32,890 nucleotides of DNA from an uncultured Succinivibrionaceae bacterium (lineage in GTDB: Bacteria; Pseudomonadota; Gammaproteobacteria; Enterobacterales; Succinivibrionaceae), in NCBI GenBank assembly GCA_944389865.1, contig CALXNX010000027.1, positions 1-32,890 on the forward strand, given 5' to 3'. The position numbers were made by a program, and so were the translations under genes. Each line of letters opens with the position of its first letter. Position 1 is the first letter of the stretch. A model generated the notes under the pieces. It was not told the DNA's origin. It saw only the letters and a program-made list of their open reading frames with translations, and made no database searches. Shown here piece by piece: positions 23,768 to 30,515 of this stretch.

Positions 23768-24245
23768 CGTCTTTGAGTACGGCCTCCCGCCCTTTATCCC
23801 GGAGGGGGCGCAGATCCTGCTGTTAGGCTCAATGCCCTCGGTCAAATCGCTGGAGAAGGGCTTTTTCTACGCCCATCCGCGCAATCGGCTGTGGCCCATC
23901 GTCTCCTGCAAAGTCGGGCGTGAACTGCATACGCTTGAAGATAAAAAAGCCGCAGCCGCGGAGCTTAAATTAGGCCTGTACGACGTGATCCAGGGCTGCA
24001 GAAGACAGGGGTCCCTGGACAGCAGCATCAAAGATCCGGTGCCGGCTGATATCCCGGGGCTTTTGAGCCGATACACGTCCATTAAGCGCATAATCTTAAA
24101 CGGCGGCCTGGCCAAAACCTTCTTTTACCGGCATTTTGCCGCTGTCAAAACCGAGGTCATCGCGCTGCCTTCCACCAGCCCGGCCAATGCGCAGTATAAA
24201 TTTGATCAGCTCTATGAGCTTTACGCGAGGGCGCTTGATGTTTAA
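23760..24245 (+). CDS. Mug-like uracil/hypoxanthine-DNA glycosylase
   Basis: A 161-residue member of the G:T/U mismatch-specific (Mug/TDG) uracil-DNA glycosylase superfamily, in the subgroup annotated as DNA-deoxyinosine glycosylase. The hallmark is ILLLGSMPSVKSLEKGFFYA followed by HPRNRLWPIV; the DVIQGCRRQGSLDSSI segment and the C-terminal LPSTSPANAQ (matching the family's LPSTSPAN) complete the pattern. It should remove deaminated or mismatched bases. The start at 23760 overlaps the upstream gene by 8 bp. Its SD AAAGGAG lies within a self-complementary AAGGAGCGCTCCTT, so the SD may be masked unless ribosomes translate the upstream gene. Confidence 0.83.
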   Translation: MADVFEYGLPPFIPEGAQILLLGSMPSVKSLEKGFFYAHPRNRLWPIVSCKVGRELHTLEDKKAAAAELKLGLYDVIQGCRRQGSLDSSIKDPVPADIPGLLSRYTSIKRIILNGGLAKTFFYRHFAAVKTEVIALPSTSPANAQYKFDQLYELYARALDV

Positions 24246-24984
24246 TCTGCAGAAGAAATTTTTGGCGGCAGCTTTAGGGATCGGCGCAGCGTGCATGCTG
24301 TTTGCTGCGTCCGCGCAGGGGGCGGACAATGAGGTCTATAAGATCACCATTTCGCGCACTTATACGGATACCACGGTGCAGCTGCCTAATTTGTGCCGTC
24401 ATCCGCGCGCCGAGCGCTTCTGCAGCCGGCTGTCCAATTTTTTTGCGCGCCGCTTTGAGCGCGAACTTATCATGGAGCAGAGCGCCAAAATAGATTTTGA
24501 CGATCCCAATTTCAGCGCCTTCAGCATGCCGCACGCCCATCAGAACGTGTTCTTATTCTTTCTGCAGAATAAAAGCGCTCCCATTACCACTCTCTATGCT
24601 TTGAGCTTTCAGTACTTTGCGGACAAGCCCGATACCCGCATGGTGGAGACCTTCAACTTTGACAATGAGAGCGAGCGCAATCTGCCCTTCAATGAGCTGT
24701 TTGAGGATCCGGAAGGGGCTGCGATGCTGCTTGCGCGCTTTATTGAGAAGCATTACGCAGCTGATGGCAGCCCGATGCTGCCGGTAATTGCGGCTGCTAC
24801 CGAATACGCTCCGCGCAACTTCATCATCGTCGAGGACGGGCTGCGCTTGTTTTTTGCGCCGGGACTGGTGAGTACCGATGCCAAACAGCTGCAGTCGGTG
24901 AAGGTGCCTTTAAGCTTTTTAGAGCCTGCCGGACCTTCCGCCAAATGGTGGCCGATTCTGGCAGCAAAGAATAAAAAGGAATAA
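24238..24984 (+). CDS. Exported DUF3298/RsiV-like protein
   Basis: A 248-residue protein with a Sec signal peptide (residues 1 to about 28, cleavage near SAQGA). The mature part resembles the DUF4163/DUF3298 arrangement: a middle ALSFQYFADKP…VETFNFD strand region, then FNELFEDPEGAAMLLARFI, and a C-terminal NFIIVEDGLRLFFAPGLV…VKVPLSFLEPAG. The latter matches the 'F.l...GL.fyf.pY...v.ipy..l' pattern of DUF3298. Related domains occur in the anti-sigma factor RsiV and in periplasmic proteins of unknown job; no anti-sigma part is present here. The ATG overlaps the glycosylase stop by 8 bp. Confidence 0.68.
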   Translation: MFNLQKKFLAAALGIGAACMLFAASAQGADNEVYKITISRTYTDTTVQLPNLCRHPRAERFCSRLSNFFARRFERELIMEQSAKIDFDDPNFSAFSMPHAHQNVFLFFLQNKSAPITTLYALSFQYFADKPDTRMVETFNFDNESERNLPFNELFEDPEGAAMLLARFIEKHYAADGSPMLPVIAAATEYAPRNFIIVEDGLRLFFAPGLVSTDAKQLQSVKVPLSFLEPAGPSAKWWPILAAKNKKE

Positions 24985-24986
24985 AC

Positions 24987-25517
24987 ATGTCCAGCCCTTT
25001 AACCATTAGAAAGAGCACTGAAGATGATATCCCGGCACTGTGCGCCTTAGCCGATGCCGCGCGGGCATTCATGGCAGCTCACGGCAATGCCCAGCAGTGG
25101 GGCGACGGCTATCCGTCCGCCGCGGATTTTGCCCGCGATATTAAAGCCGGGGCCAGTCATGTCTGTATAGACGGTGAGGGCAGGGTGGTCGGCACCTTTG
25201 CCGTTTTTGATCATGATGATGACTACAAGGTAATAACCAACGGCCGGTGGCTCAATGATGAACCCTATATGGTGATGCATCGGGTAGCTGCGTACTCCGG
25301 GCAGGGTATCGGAACCTTCATGATCCGCTATATGCAGGAGCGCTGTAAAAATCTGCGCATCGACACTCGCTGCACCAATGGGCCGATGCAGCAGCTGCTC
25401 AAAAAATTAGGCTTTGTGCACTGCGGCACCATCGTCATCACTGGACGCGGTGAGCGCGAGGCCTTTCAGTGGGAAGCTTTTCACTGGGTGCAGAAACAGC
25501 AGCGCAAGGAACCTTAA
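24987..25517 (+). CDS. GNAT-family N-acetyltransferase
   Basis: A 176-residue single-domain acetyltransferase. It opens with the typical LTIRKSTEDDIPALCALADAA, has VVGTFAVFDHDDDYKVI as the central strands, an acetyl-CoA loop in MVMHRVAAYSGQGIGTFMI, and MQQLLKKLGFVHCG near the end. The acceptor is unknown; related proteins acetylate amines or protein N-termini. It begins 2 bp after the DUF3298-like gene and is the last gene of the six-gene run. Confidence 0.85.
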   Translation: MSSPLTIRKSTEDDIPALCALADAARAFMAAHGNAQQWGDGYPSAADFARDIKAGASHVCIDGEGRVVGTFAVFDHDDDYKVITNGRWLNDEPYMVMHRVAAYSGQGIGTFMIRYMQERCKNLRIDTRCTNGPMQQLLKKLGFVHCGTIVITGRGEREAFQWEAFHWVQKQQRKEP

Positions 25518-25541
25518 GTTTTTAAGTCCGCAGAGAGCGCA

Positions 25542-25562
25542 CAGCGGCGCGTCCTGCCGCTG
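25542..25562. terminator. GC-rich hairpin after the six-gene operon
   Basis: A perfect 7-bp stem CAGCGGC / GCCGCTG with a 7-base loop sits between the convergent stops at 25517 and 25596. No U-tract follows, so its role as a terminator is uncertain. Confidence 0.35.
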
Positions 25563-25595
25563 CGGTCAAAAGATCAGATCCTCAGGACAAAGAGA

Positions 25596-26393
25596 TCAGC
25601 CGGAGTATCCCAGCTTCTCGCTTCCCGGGGCTCCTTTCACCCCATGATAGAGATCAAAGCCGTCCTTGCCGTCCTTGCGGCCCTGCGTAAAGGCGTTGAG
25701 CTGATCCTGCGTAAAGTAGGATTTGCGCCCGCGGATGGTGCCTAAATTGGGGTGATGCTGGCGTATATAGCTTTCGATGAGCCTGCTCTCCTCATCGTCC
25801 TGCGCAAAATCAATGACCTTCTCATGCACCGAACGCAGCCAGCCCTGAATATAGGCCTTGGTATTGCGGCGGGATTCAGTATTGACGCGCGATCTAATAT
25901 AAGCCTGAAAATCATAGCCGTAAGAAGCGCATTCATCCACCACCGTCATGGGAGAGGCATTGGCTACATATGCTTCAATGCGGGCGAGCGACTGCGCCTT
26001 GGCCTGCTTGGCGTACTGTTTTTTCACTTCCACCGCATGGCGGGCCAGAATGGTAAAGGTATAGCAGGCGGTCTCCAGGCGGCTTTTGGGTCCGATGAAG
26101 CTTACGGTCTTATAGCTGCTGCCTTTTTTGGTGAAGAAATAATCAAGCCCAAAGGAGCGGCCGATAATGGCGGCCAAATAGGTAAAGAGCACGCGATCGC
26201 GCAGCGGCGGCAGGATTTCTTCAGTCTGTTCCTGAATTTCGCTTAAAGAGATGTCATCGAGGCTGATCTGATGCTCTTCCATCAGCTTCTGCGCGCGGCG
26301 CAGCGCGATGGCGGCCTCATTGGGATTGGAGCTCTGCGACAGCGCCATCAGCTTTTTGATGCGCTCCAGCATGACGGTATTGGGACTTTCCAT
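25596..26393 (-). CDS. DUF2786 domain protein
   Basis: A 265-residue protein. The N-terminus MLERIKKLMALSQSSNPNEAAIALRRAQKLMEEHQI is the hallmark of DUF2786, a domain of unknown function found in bacterial, phage and plasmid proteins. A middle region (YLAAIIGRSFGLDYFFTKKG…VSFIGPKSRLETACYTFTIL) resembles the domain often paired with it. The C-terminal part is basic and may bind nucleic acid. AAGGA lies nine bases before the ATG. It is 186 bp downstream of the coiled-coil gene on the same strand and convergent with the GNAT gene. Function unknown. Confidence 0.8.
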   Translation of the reverse strand: MESPNTVMLERIKKLMALSQSSNPNEAAIALRRAQKLMEEHQISLDDISLSEIQEQTEEILPPLRDRVLFTYLAAIIGRSFGLDYFFTKKGSSYKTVSFIGPKSRLETACYTFTILARHAVEVKKQYAKQAKAQSLARIEAYVANASPMTVVDECASYGYDFQAYIRSRVNTESRRNTKAYIQGWLRSVHEKVIDFAQDDEESRLIESYIRQHHPNLGTIRGRKSYFTQDQLNAFTQGRKDGKDGFDLYHGVKGAPGSEKLGYSG

Positions 26394-26579
26394 AATTAAT
26401 TATCCTTATCATAAATCATAGGCGCAAAAATACTCTCAGCCCATACCGCACCAAGCTCAGCAGGCAGAAAAGAAACTTAAGCCAAATTATTGCCTTTACT
26501 CGCAGTCAGTATAACAGCATGGAAATCGGCGCTGCAATGAGCAGCACCGCCGTTTACGCCCCAGATCACAGGGCAGCCG

Positions 26580-27347
26580 CTACCACTTCTTCTTATCTCC
26601 AAAGAGCTCATCCAGCTCCTTCTTGCTCTCTTCATCCGCGCCGCGCTGCGCATCCTGCTGCCGATTTTTCTCTTTGAGTTCCTTATCAATATCCACCAGG
26701 ATCTGCGTTAAGGTCAGCGCTTTTTCGTCCAGCCAATTGTCCTTAATGGGGGACTTTTTGATGACATCAAGACCTTTTTCCACCAGCTGCCGGCACGAGC
26801 CTACCTGATGCATGCGCTTTAAATCTAAGGTACGCTGAATTAAGTTGGAGATGTTTACCTTCAGCACTAAAAGCTGCAGGCGGCGATCTTCTTTCTGACA
26901 GTTGACCGGATCGACCGGATTGCCGGCGCGCATTTCGTTATAGATAATTTTGCGCAGCCTGCGGATTTCGCGCAGCTGCGCTACGGCCACCGCGTCATTC
27001 TCAGGCGGGCGGAAGGCTAAGTCTTCTTTATAGTTCTGTGTGACTTCATTAATGATACGCTGCTGCTCAATGATCTTCTCATCAATATGCTTGGCATGGG
27101 GATCAGCTTTAAGTTTTTTGAGCGCGTTTAAAATGCGGTGGCGCAGGATCAGGATCAGTACGCGCGAGAAGGGGATCTGCGCTTGATTTAACAGCATTTC
27201 TTCTGTTTCGCTGATAAGGTTGCGCGCTTGATTGACCATCATGCGCAGATCGGACTCACGCCGGGCGGCATAATCAACATACATATTGTATATGATGAGC
27301 ATGAACGTCGCGAGGACGATGAGAATTACTGCTACCGTGATGAACAT
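26580..27347 (-). CDS. Membrane-anchored coiled-coil protein, function unknown
   Basis: A 255-residue protein with one N-terminal membrane segment (about 3-25), with the rest predicted to be highly charged alpha helix. Heptad-like runs occur around 27-60, 85-135 and 150-190, and the acidic/basic tail ends DELFGDKKKW. I do not recognise a family. Such proteins often act as scaffolds or envelope-tethered regulators, but nothing here proves it. It is divergent from the fumarase gene across 270 bp; the downstream DUF2786 gene may or may not be co-transcribed. Confidence 0.65.
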   Translation of the reverse strand: MFITVAVILIVLATFMLIIYNMYVDYAARRESDLRMMVNQARNLISETEEMLLNQAQIPFSRVLILILRHRILNALKKLKADPHAKHIDEKIIEQQRIINEVTQNYKEDLAFRPPENDAVAVAQLREIRRLRKIIYNEMRAGNPVDPVNCQKEDRRLQLLVLKVNISNLIQRTLDLKRMHQVGSCRQLVEKGLDVIKKSPIKDNWLDEKALTLTQILVDIDKELKEKNRQQDAQRGADEESKKELDELFGDKKKW

Positions 27348-27375
27348 AAACGCTGCCTTATTTGCTGATGCTGCG

Positions 27376-27404
27376 AAAACTGTTTATTAATTAACGGCAG
27401 TTTT
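27376..27404. promoter_or_regulatory. Inverted repeat upstream of fumarase
   Basis: AAAACTG (27376-27382) and CAGTTTT (27398-27404) form a 7-bp inverted repeat with an AT-rich 15-bp centre, between divergent genes. It could be a regulator site for either gene. It does not match the FNR consensus (TTGAT…ATCAA). Confidence 0.3.
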
Positions 27405-27519
27405 GCCTTTGTGTTTAGTTTAGCCAAAATATGTGGGCTTTGGGCAGGTTTTTTTGCGTCTGACAACACTGCAGGGGCCTGCGGTACTTTGTTTTAGCGC
27501 AGTAAATTTTAATTTTGTG

Positions 27520-27548
27520 ATGCCAAAAGGATGCGGTCCCGCTATAAT
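27520..27548 (+). promoter_or_regulatory. Fumarase promoter
   Basis: A perfect -10 TATAAT (27543-27548) with a -35 ATGCCA (27520-27525; four of six matches to TTGACA) at a 17-bp spacing. Transcription would start near 27555, giving a leader of roughly 60 bases before the fumarase ATG. Confidence 0.55.
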
Positions 27549-27617
27549 TTTTGCTGTACGTGCACGCGCTTACTGCGCAGTCCGCGACCTCATTTTTATT
27601 TGATAAGGATTAGCACT

Positions 27618-29147
27618 ATGACCACCGTTATTAAGCAGCAGGACTTCATCGACTCCATTTATGAAGCGCTGCAGTTCATTTCTTACTATCATCCGCGCGA
27701 TTTCTTAAAGGCCATGGTAAGAGCCTACGAGTTAGAGCAGAATCCCTCTGCTAAGAACGCCATCGCTCAGATTTTGGTGAACTCCAGGATGTGCGCCATC
27801 GGACATCGCCCGCTCTGCCAGGACACCGGCGCAGTCACCTGCTTTGTTAAGATCGGCATGGACGTGCGCTTTGAAGGCGATATGACCGTGCAGGAAATGG
27901 TTGATGAAGGCACTAGAAGAGCTTACTGCTGCCCCACCAATCCGTTAAGAAAGTCCGTGCTGGCTGACCCGGCAGGCAAGCGCGTGAATACCAAGGACAA
28001 TACCCCGGCCGTAGTGCATATCGAAATGATCAAGGGCGACAAGGTTGAGGTGGCGATCGCAGCTAAGGGTGGCGGGTCTGAGAACAAGACTCACTTAAAG
28101 ATGCTGAATCCGTCCGACTCTATCGTTGATTGGGTGCTGTCCGAGATCCCGCAGATGGGTGCGGGCTGGTGCCCTCCCGGCATCATCGGCATCGGCGTCG
28201 GCGGAACTCCGGAGAAATCCGCGATTTTAGCCAAGGAAGCCTTAAACGATCCGATCGATATTCAGGAACTGATCGCCCGCGGCCCGAAGAACGCTGACGA
28301 AGAGCTGCGTCTGGAGCTCTACGATAAGATCAATCGCTTGGGAATCGGCGCTCAGGGCTTAGGCGGCGTTACTACCGTGCTCGATGTTAAGGTCAAGAGC
28401 TATCCCTGCCATGCTGTATCTAAGGCTACCACCATTATCCCGAACTGCGCCGCTACCCGTCACATCGATTTTGAGCTGGACGGCACTGGACCTGCGCACT
28501 TCGATCCGCCTTCTTTAGATGATTATCCGGATATTCAGATCGGCGGCTCCTCCGCTGACGTGAAGCGCGTCAACCTCGATACCTTAACTAAGGAAGAGAT
28601 TGCCACTTGGAAGATGGGCGATACTCTGCTGCTCACCGGCACCATCTTAACCGGCCGCGACGCTGCCCATAAGCGCATCTGCGACATGATCGCCAAGGGC
28701 GAGCCGCTGCCTGACGGCGTGGATTTCCACGGCAAGATGATCTACTACGTAGGCCCTGTGCCTGCTGTAGGTGATGAGGTTGTGGGCCCGGCCGGTCCTA
28801 CCACCTCCACCCGCATGGATAAGTTTGTGGAGACCATGCTGTCCAAGACCGGCCTCTTCGGCATGATCGGCAAGTCCGAGCGCGGTCCTGCGGCAGTCGA
28901 GTCCATCAAGAAGCACGGCGCTGCCTACCTGATGGCCACCGGCGGCGCTGCCTACTTAGTCTCTAAGGCCATTAAGAGCGCTAAGGTGCTGGCTTTTGAG
29001 GACTTAGGCATGGAAGCTATTCATGAGTTCAAGGTGGTCGATATGCCGGTCACCGTGGCCGTGGATGCACAGGGCAACAACATTCATGCCGTGGGTCCGA
29101 AGATTTGGTCCGAGAAGATCAAGGAAATCGGCTTTAAGTACATCTAA
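27618..29147 (+). CDS. fumA: Class I (Fe-S) fumarate hydratase
   Basis: A 509-residue oxygen-sensitive [4Fe-4S] fumarase interconverting fumarate and malate; in fermenting anaerobes it works in the malate-to-fumarate direction, feeding fumarate reduction to succinate. The cluster cysteines are C67 (LCQDTGAVTC), C185 (WCPPGIIGIGVGG) and C277 (IPNCAATRH), spaced like those of E. coli FumA. The C-terminal beta domain follows (KMGDTLLLTGTILTGRDAAHKRI, VVGPAGPTTSTRMD). Length is close to FumA/FumB (548). The ATG at 27618 has AAGGA eight bases upstream; a longer frame from 27531 is rejected since it overlaps the promoter. Codon use is strongly biased (many GGC, CTG, AAG), consistent with high expression. 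Confidence 0.95.
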   Translation: MTTVIKQQDFIDSIYEALQFISYYHPRDFLKAMVRAYELEQNPSAKNAIAQILVNSRMCAIGHRPLCQDTGAVTCFVKIGMDVRFEGDMTVQEMVDEGTRRAYCCPTNPLRKSVLADPAGKRVNTKDNTPAVVHIEMIKGDKVEVAIAAKGGGSENKTHLKMLNPSDSIVDWVLSEIPQMGAGWCPPGIIGIGVGGTPEKSAILAKEALNDPIDIQELIARGPKNADEELRLELYDKINRLGIGAQGLGGVTTVLDVKVKSYPCHAVSKATTIIPNCAATRHIDFELDGTGPAHFDPPSLDDYPDIQIGGSSADVKRVNLDTLTKEEIATWKMGDTLLLTGTILTGRDAAHKRICDMIAKGEPLPDGVDFHGKMIYYVGPVPAVGDEVVGPAGPTTSTRMDKFVETMLSKTGLFGMIGKSERGPAAVESIKKHGAAYLMATGGAAYLVSKAIKSAKVLAFEDLGMEAIHEFKVVDMPVTVAVDAQGNNIHAVGPKIWSEKIKEIGFKYI

Positions 29148-29248
29148 TTCGATGTACGCCGCTTTGCGCCTGAACTGAGGGCGCGGGATCACGAATTTAA
29201 GCAGGGTCTGTGCAGTGCATGGGCCCTGTATTGTTTCAGGAGCATAAC

Positions 29249-29572
29249 ATGATAGTTGAAATTAACAGCGCTGCGGTCTTTGATGAACAGGTGCTCGGTG
29301 CGGACGGTCTGGCGGCCGCGCTCTTTACCGCGCCGTGGTGCCCGTACTGCCGGGTGCAGGAGCCGCGCTTAAAGGAGCTGGAGGGGCGGCTGCGGTTTAC
29401 CCTTGCCATTGTGGACGTGGACAAAGCCGCAGGCGTGGATGACAGATACAATGTGCAGACCATCCCGAGTCTCTTGTGGTTCAAGGACGGGCAGCTGGTT
29501 TCGCAGGAGATGATTGCTTATCTGCAGCCGCACGAGCTGGAGAAATTGGTTAAAGCGCAGCTTAGCGCTTAA
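29249..29572 (+). CDS. Thioredoxin-fold protein with CPYC active site
   Basis: A 107-residue thioredoxin-like protein. The active site is W30-C31-P32-Y33-C34, where thioredoxins normally have WCGPC; CPYC is the classic glutaredoxin pair. The rest is thioredoxin-like: ALFTAPW, VDVDKAAGVDDRYNVQ, the cis-proline TIPSLLWFKDGQ, and a final amphipathic helix. No signal peptide, so it acts in the cytosol. AGGAG lies six bases before the ATG. It follows fumarase by 101 bp. It might repair or protect oxygen-sensitive thiols or Fe-S proteins, but this is inference. Its stop is 1 bp from that of the convergent mcrC remnant. Confidence 0.85.
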   Translation: MIVEINSAAVFDEQVLGADGLAAALFTAPWCPYCRVQEPRLKELEGRLRFTLAIVDVDKAAGVDDRYNVQTIPSLLWFKDGQLVSQEMIAYLQPHELEKLVKAQLSA

Positions 29573-29573
29573 C

Positions 29574-30366
29574 TCAGCCTGCTTGCTGCAGCTTCGCCGT
29601 GCGGCGATCAACTTGGGAGATAAAAGCCTGCTCGGCCGGTTGGATTTGCCGGGTAAAATCCTCAAAGCTCGCAGCCGCGGCCGGGATGGGCAGATAATGC
29701 TTGATGAGCAGGGCGTCATCATCGTCACCGTATCCATGCAGGCGGTACTCTGTATGGACCCCAGTATCCGGGAGCACGAACATGCCGGTCAAGCCTTTGA
29801 GCCGGTACATGTAGGTGATGATTTGATTGACGTCGGAGATCTCATCGAGCTTCTGTTTGTATTTGGCGTCGATGATCATGCTGAGATCTTCAGCATAAAA
29901 GTCCGGGTAGCGCGGCAGCACCTTCTCGCCGTCAGTCTTAATTCCCAGATAAATCCTTCCGCTTTTTGTCCGGTTTTGCGGGTGTTTGAAGCCTAAGGGC
30001 TTAAGCAGAGTGTTGAGATATTCCTCCCACAGCCACGAGATATCAAAAAGCACGCCGTAAATTTCGTGTGAGCTTTGCCCGTATTTCAATTGCTCATGGC
30101 GCAGGATCTTCAGGCACAGCTGCTGTAAAGGGGCGTACTGCGTGTACCAAGGATGACGGAGCATCTTTAAATTGCGTTGCATCACCTGCAGGCGATCATG
30201 TCTGTTCCAGCAGGGCGTGGCGGCGGTAATTTGAGCCACATTGGCCTGCGTCTGCGCATTGATATGCAGGATCAGGCTGCCGAGGCGCTGCGTGCGGATA
30301 TATTCCACGGTGTGGCGGATAAGCTCAGTCACATGATTGTCGTAAATGAACTCACGGGTGTGATAA
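29574..30366 (-). pseudogene. mcrC: 5'-truncated mcrC (McrBC restriction nuclease subunit)
   Basis: The C-terminal part (about 264 codons) of a McrC-type protein, the nuclease partner of the GTPase McrB in modification-dependent restriction. The frame stays open from the stop to the IS end, where REFIYDNHVTELIRHTVEYI is interrupted. The nuclease core is intact: RYPDFYAEDLSMIIDAKYK carries the PD…D-x-K catalytic set. EIYGVLFDISWLWEEYL before it and VNQIITYMYRLKGL after it are typical of the McrC/LlaJI family. The usual N-terminal 150-200 residues that bind McrB are missing, and no mcrB lies beyond the IS, so the system is dead here. An internal GTG at 30332 could start a 252-residue product but has no strong SD. 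Confidence 0.76.
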
Positions 30367-30393
30367 CCGAAAATTTGCAGTCTAGGTAAAGTC
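30367..30393 (+). repeat. Left terminal inverted repeat of the IS
   Basis: Begins CCGAAAATTT and includes CTAGGTAAAGT (30382-30392). It pairs with 32328-32354 at 23 of 27 positions. The mcrC frame breaks inside a glycine codon at this boundary. Confidence 0.72.
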
Positions 30394-30478
30394 TATTGCC
30401 ACCCCTCGCTGAGGTAATCTCAGATTTGGCTTATTTACGAGCTTTTTGCTCTTGCCGCTCTTGATTTTGTTCTTTTTA

Positions 30479-30498
30479 CTAGGTAAAGTACTTTACCT
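30479..30498. promoter_or_regulatory. Palindrome repeating the IS-end core, before the transposase
   Basis: AGGTAAAGTACTTTACCT (30481-30498) is a perfect 18-bp palindrome; its left half, with the two preceding bases, repeats the terminal-repeat core CTAGGTAAAGT exactly. It lies just before the transposase SD (AGGAGG, 30502-30507). The likely role is a transposase-binding operator, giving autoregulation. Confidence 0.5.
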
Positions 30499-30515
30499 GG
30501 CAGGAGGCAGAAGCC

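Noticed and set aside
25752-26246. 164-residue rightward open frame within the DUF2786 gene
   Set aside because: Antisense to a gene with recognised domain motifs; no SD.
29127-29155. GTACATC…GATGTAC hairpin at the fumarase stop as a terminator
   Set aside because: The stem includes the stop codon and no U-tract follows; the downstream thioredoxin gene may be co-transcribed.
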